This document shows, piece by piece, positions 5,642 through 7,878 of a stretch of DNA of 7,878 nucleotides (position 1 is its first letter; the number at the start of each line of letters is the position of its first letter). The position numbers and the translations under genes were made by a program. Below the pieces are notes generated by a model. The model searched no databases and was not told where the DNA came from. It saw only the letters and a program-made list of their open reading frames with translations. Origin of the DNA: Alphaproteobacteria bacterium (GTDB lineage Bacteria; Pseudomonadota; Alphaproteobacteria; Sphingomonadales; Sphingomonadaceae); the NCBI GenBank assembly GCA_018830415.1, contig JAHJSJ010000151.1, positions 1-7,878 of the forward strand, read 5' to 3'.

Positions 5642-6697
5642 TTAGCCCAGAAGCTCTTGTTCAAGCTTCTTGGCCATTTCCTCGATGTTCTCAGGCGGCC
5701 AGCCGGGGATATCCATGCCGAGGCGCAGACCCATGCTGGAGAGCACTTCCTTGATCTCGTTCAAGGACTTGCGGCCGAAGTTCGGCGTGCGCAGCATCTC
5801 GGCCTCGGTTTTCTGAACCAGATCGCCGATATAGATGATGTTGTCGTTCTTGAGGCAATTGGCCGAACGCACCGACAGTTCCAACTCGTCCACCTTCTTG
5901 AGCAGATAGCGGTTGAGCTGGTTGGCGTCGCTTTCTTCGGGCTGCACCGCATGGCCGATCATGGTGCCGGTTGGCTGCGGAATGCCATCTTCGAAGTGGA
6001 CGAACAACGTCAGCTGATCCTGCAGGATGCGCGCGGCAAAGGCCACGGCGTCTTCAGGGGTGACAGTGCCATCGGTTTCGACGGTGAGGCTGAGCTTGTC
6101 GTAATCGAGTTCCTGCCCAACGCGGGCGTTTTCGACCTTGTAGCTTACCTGACGCACCGGCGAATAGAGCGAGTCGACCGGGATCAACCCGATCGGCGCA
6201 TCGACCGGACGGTTCTGCACGGCCGGCGCGTAGCCCTTGCCGATGTCAGCGGTCAGCTCCATGTTGAGCGTCGCGCCTTCATCGAGCTGGCAGATCACCA
6301 GATCCTTGTTCATCACCTCGATATCGCCGCTAACGGCAATATCGCCCGCCTTCACCGCGCCCGGACCAGTGGCCGAAAGCTGCAAACGCTTGGGGCCTTC
6401 GCCTTCCATCTTCAGCGCGATCTGCTTCACGTTCAGAACGATGTCGGTGACATCTTCCCGCACGCCGGCAAGCGACGAAAATTCGTGCAGCACGTTCTCG
6501 ATCTTGATCGAGGTGATCGCCGCACCCTGAAGGCTGGAGAGCAGCACGCGCCGCAGCGCGTTGCCAAGGGTCAGGCCAAAACCACGCTCAAGCGGTTCGG
6601 CAACGAAAGTCACCTTGCGCGCGCGGTCACCGCCATCCTTGATTTCGAGGGTGTTGGGTTTCTTGAGTTCCTGCCAGTTCTTCGTGTTGACGGACAT
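5642..6697 (-). CDS. rpoA: DNA-directed RNA polymerase subunit alpha
   Basis: The alpha subunit dimerises to start assembly of RNA polymerase and contacts promoter UP elements and activators. It is 351 aa, slightly longer than the 329-aa E. coli protein. The N-terminal assembly domain covers about 1-245, with GFGLTLGNALRRVLLSS (39-55, carrying the dimer/beta-contact arginines R49-R50), AGVREDVTDIVLNVK (77-91), and PVDSLYSPVRQVSYKVENAR (173-192). An acidic linker (about 252-260, EESDANQ) leads to the C-terminal DNA-binding domain (about 265-335). That domain has SVRSANCLK (275-283), in which R277 aligns with E. coli R265, then IGDLVQKTEAEMLRTPNFG and the SLNEIKEVL helix. All canonical features are intact. 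AGGGG (6704-6708) lies 6 nt before the ATG. It follows rpsK after a 126-bp gap with no rpsD, the usual alphaproteobacterial order. Confidence 0.99.
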   Translation of the reverse strand: MSVNTKNWQELKKPNTLEIKDGGDRARKVTFVAEPLERGFGLTLGNALRRVLLSSLQGAAITSIKIENVLHEFSSLAGVREDVTDIVLNVKQIALKMEGEGPKRLQLSATGPGAVKAGDIAVSGDIEVMNKDLVICQLDEGATLNMELTADIGKGYAPAVQNRPVDAPIGLIPVDSLYSPVRQVSYKVENARVGQELDYDKLSLTVETDGTVTPEDAVAFAARILQDQLTLFVHFEDGIPQPTGTMIGHAVQPEESDANQLNRYLLKKVDELELSVRSANCLKNDNIIYIGDLVQKTEAEMLRTPNFGRKSLNEIKEVLSSMGLRLGMDIPGWPPENIEEMAKKLEQELLG

Positions 6698-6742
6698 GGA
6701 TTTCCCCTAATTCGCCCTGGTCGGGCGGTTCATATTCTAGGC

Positions 6743-6779
6743 GGGCCTGATGCGCTGGACGTCACGCGGCATCAGACCC
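6743..6779 (-). promoter_or_regulatory. Stem-loop in the rpsK-rpoA spacer
   Basis: CTGATGC (6747-6753) pairs perfectly with GCATCAG (6769-6775). The stem extends past one C/A mismatch with GGG (6743-6745) and CCC (6777-6779). The loop is 15 nt and contains the palindrome GACGTC (6758-6763). On the minus strand it is followed by GCCTAGAATATG, not a U-run, so it is not a typical terminator. A second, weaker stem (GGCGGC 6785-6790 with GCCGCC 6804-6809) lies closer to rpsK. A role in processing or in setting the rpoA level is only inferred. Confidence 0.4.
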
Positions 6780-6823
6780 GTTCGGGCGGCGACGGCACGA
6801 TCTGCCGCCACCATCCCGGCGGA

Positions 6824-7213
6824 TCAGACGCGACGGCGCTTGGACGGACGAACCCCGTTGTGCGGGATCGGAGTCACATCGCGGATCGAGGTGATGTTAA
6901 AGCCCACAGCGGCAAGACCGCGCAGCGCGCTTTCACGACCCGAACCCGGGCCCTTCACTTCAACCTCAAGCGTGCGCACGCCGTGTTCGGCGGCTTTCTT
7001 GCCCGCGTCATCGGCTGCCACCTGCGCGGCATAGGGCGTCGACTTGCGGCTGCCCTTGAACCCCATCGCCCCGGCGCTGGACCAGCTGATCGCATTGCCC
7101 TGAGCATCGGTGATGGTGATCATGGTGTTGTTGAAGCTGGCGTTGATATGCGCAACGCCGCTGCTGATATTCTTTTTGTCACGACGCCGAATACGGCCTG
7201 GTTCGCGTGCCAT
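6824..7213 (-). CDS. rpsK: Small-subunit ribosomal protein S11
   Basis: Component of the 30S platform that contacts 16S rRNA near the E site. The 129-aa length is standard. Family landmarks are HINASFNNTMITITDAQGN (22-40), SSAGAMGFKGSRKSTPYAAQ (45-64), VEVKGPGSGRESALRGL (84-100) and the conserved basic C-terminus TPIPHNGVRPSKRRRV (114-129). The N-terminal Arg/Lys-rich extension (2-14) is also typical. GAGG (7224-7227) lies 10 nt before the ATG. It follows rpsM after a 59-bp spacer and precedes rpoA in the same transcript. Confidence 0.98.
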   Translation of the reverse strand: MAREPGRIRRRDKKNISSGVAHINASFNNTMITITDAQGNAISWSSAGAMGFKGSRKSTPYAAQVAADDAGKKAAEHGVRTLEVEVKGPGSGRESALRGLAAVGFNITSIRDVTPIPHNGVRPSKRRRV

Positions 7214-7272
7214 CGTTTACTGTCCTCTAGCTCGTCAGAAGGAAAAAGCGTGGTTGCCCTGAGGCCGCCTGC

Positions 7273-7641
7273 TTACTTCTTCTTGCCCGCGATGGGCTTG
7301 GCCTTGCCCTTGCGGGTGCGGGCGTTGGTGTGAGTGCGCTGGCCGCGAACGGGCAGACCGCTACGATGACGCAGGCCGCGATAGGCGCGCAAATCCATCA
7401 GACGCTTGATATTCATCGCGGTCTGGCGACGCAGGTCGCCTTCTACGGCGAAATCGGAATCGATGGTTTCACGGATCCGCAGCACTTCCTCATCGGTGAG
7501 GTCCTGCACACGCGCGCTGTGCGCAATGCCCAGCTTTTCAACGATCCGGAGAGCCGTGGTGCGGCCAATTCCGTGAATATAGGTGAGCGCGATGATCACG
7601 CGCTTGTTGGTGGGGATATTGACCCCGGCAATACGAGCCAC
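7273..7641 (-). CDS. rpsM: Small-subunit ribosomal protein S13
   Basis: Component of the 30S head; its C-terminal tail reaches towards the P-site tRNA and forms intersubunit bridges. The 122-aa protein has every S13 landmark: ARIAGVNIPTNKRV at the N-terminus, the helix-turn YIHGIGRTTA (21-30), the DLRRQTAMNIKRLMDLRAYRG region (69-89), RHRSGLPVRGQRTHTNARTRKG (91-112) and a Lys-rich end (113-122). The start codon is GTG (7641-7639), unusual for a highly expressed ribosomal gene. It is supported by the invariant ARIAGV start and by GGAG (7648-7651) 6 nt upstream. The TAA immediately before the GTG is in frame, so no longer N-terminus is possible. First gene of the alpha operon in this window. 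Confidence 0.98.
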   Translation of the reverse strand: MARIAGVNIPTNKRVIIALTYIHGIGRTTALRIVEKLGIAHSARVQDLTDEEVLRIRETIDSDFAVEGDLRRQTAMNIKRLMDLRAYRGLRHRSGLPVRGQRTHTNARTRKGKAKPIAGKKK

Positions 7642-7676
7642 TTATTTCTCCATGCTCCACAGGGGCTTGACCACAT
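7596..7676 (-). other. Candidate upstream ORF overlapping the rpsM start out of frame
   Basis: An ATG at 7676-7674 lies 35 nt before the rpsM GTG and in a different frame. It is preceded by GGGGGAGG (7685-7692; the GGAGG core leaves 8 nt before the ATG), a better Shine-Dalgarno sequence than that of rpsM. It encodes 26 residues (MWSSPCGAWRNKW...) and stops at TGA 7598-7596, after overlapping 46 nt of rpsM. The peptide itself looks random, so any role would be through ribosome occupancy. It matters only if transcription starts upstream of about 7695, which is not known. Confidence 0.3.
7642..7653 (-). other. Three-codon ORF ending directly before the rpsM start
   Basis: ATG-GAG-AAA-TAA occupies 7653-7642, and its stop codon abuts the rpsM GTG at 7641. 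It is in frame with rpsM, so the TAA fixes the upstream limit of S13. The GAG within it is part of the GGAG Shine-Dalgarno sequence of rpsM. The ATG has only GGAG one base upstream, too close to act well, so translation of this mini-ORF is doubtful. Confidence 0.25.
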
Positions 7677-7732
7677 TTGGGCGGCCTCCCCCTATCTCAA
7701 CGCTCAATCATTCTAATGGCCGCTTACTCCTA

Positions 7733-7754
7733 CGATCCGCACGATGCAGGATCG
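7733..7754 (-). promoter_or_regulatory. Hairpin in the rpsM leader
   Basis: CGATCC (7733-7738) pairs with GGATCG (7749-7754). The stem continues inward with GCA (7739-7741) and TGC (7745-7747) around a bulged A (7748), leaving a 3-nt loop. No U-tract follows on either strand. It could be part of a structured leader or a protein-binding site. The function is not known. Confidence 0.4.
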
Positions 7755-7798
7755 CAAACAGCAAAAATTCGGTCGGCACGCGCAATGGCGATGCCTGC

Positions 7799-7822
7799 CG
7801 AACCTGGTTCGAACCTTTCGAA
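7799..7822. repeat. Cluster of overlapping TTCGAA-type palindromes
   Basis: CGAACC-T-GGTTCG (7799-7811) overlaps the perfect 10-bp palindrome GGTTCGAACC (7806-7815). A second TTCGAA follows at 7817-7822. The repeated half-sites AACC/GGTT could be an operator or a folded RNA element upstream of rpsM. The likeness to a tRNA T-loop is discussed under rejected items. Confidence 0.4.
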
Positions 7823-7878
7823 TGAGGGCGGCGCATAGGATGATTCGCGCGGGCCGTTAACCACAAGGCGCGCGCGGC

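Larger units (their letters stand above)
7642..7878 (-). promoter_or_regulatory. Leader/upstream region of the rpsM operon
   Basis: In these 237 bp I find no recognisable gene. Two minus-strand frames are open from the window edge for 45-60 codons, but their products resemble neither adenylate kinase nor SecY, the usual upstream neighbours. The region holds a cluster of palindromes (7799-7822), a hairpin (7733-7754), and a long-range AGGGG/CCCCT pairing (7661-7665 with 7689-7693). It also holds the two small ORFs described separately. A possible promoter on the minus strand is TTAACG (7855-7860) and CTATGC (7833-7838) with a 16-bp spacer. This would give a leader of about 185 nt. Confidence 0.45.

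Noticed and set aside
6735..6763. Internal rpoA promoter using TAGAAT (minus strand, 6735-6740) as -10
   Set aside because: The -10 is good, but the hexamer 17 bp upstream is GACGTC, and the nearest TTGACA-like sequence (GTGACG) is 20 bp away. Not enough to call.
5657..7333. A 558-codon open frame on the plus strand, antisense to rpoA, rpsK and the end of rpsM
   Set aside because: It mirrors three certain genes. Long antisense frames are common opposite conserved genes with GC-rich third codon positions. The product shows no recognisable domain and there is no ribosome site, so it is a shadow frame.
7799..7822. tRNA-like T-loop sequence (GGTTCGAA)
   Set aside because: No acceptor stem, anticodon arm or CCA-adjacent end can be built around it on either strand. 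The motif is explained by the overlapping palindromes.
7703..7878. Open minus-strand frames at the right edge as the end of adk or another upstream gene
   Set aside because: Two frames are open but neither gives adenylate kinase or SecY C-terminal sequence. GC-rich DNA often stays open for 50-60 codons, and the region is rich in palindromes instead.

Overview
The window is GC-rich chromosomal DNA from an alphaproteobacterium, most likely a member of the Sphingomonadales (Erythrobacter/Novosphingobium type). That placement is an inference. It rests on the aroK-aroB pair, on a ribosomal alpha operon in which rpsK is followed directly by rpoA with no rpsD, on the protein sequences, and on GC-rich palindromes of the 'CCCGCCTTCGCGGG' style. 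There are no mobile genes, rRNA, tRNA or CRISPR arrays.

Layout: (1) Positions 1-174, minus strand, hold the first 58 codons of a small membrane protein, divergent from (2) aroK and aroB (213-1903, plus strand), which overlap by 10 bp and encode two shikimate-pathway steps. (3) Positions 1907-3445, minus strand, carry two exported proteins of unknown function that look like diverged tandem paralogs; the first converges on aroB with a 3-bp gap. (4) Positions 3585-4943, minus strand, encode an exported serine hydrolase of the beta-lactamase/penicillin-binding-protein fold. (5) Positions 4984-7641, minus strand, are the alpha operon, transcribed rpsM (S13) - rpsK (S11) - rpoA (RNA polymerase alpha) - rplQ (L17), closed by a strong intrinsic terminator at 4984-5022. 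(6) Positions 7642-7878 are the upstream leader of that operon. It contains palindromes and start/stop signals but no recognisable gene.

Most of the window is ordinary core genome. No new multi-gene system is evident. The points worth a second look are the tandem two-cysteine secreted paralogs, the crowded start region of rpsM (a GTG start, an overlapping out-of-frame upstream ORF with a better Shine-Dalgarno sequence, and a three-codon ORF ending on the base before the GTG), an inverted pair of REP-like hairpins with compensatory stem changes between rpoA and rplQ, and a possible leaderless start for the serine hydrolase.

All promoter calls are by eye and weak. Family names come from recognised motifs, not database searches.
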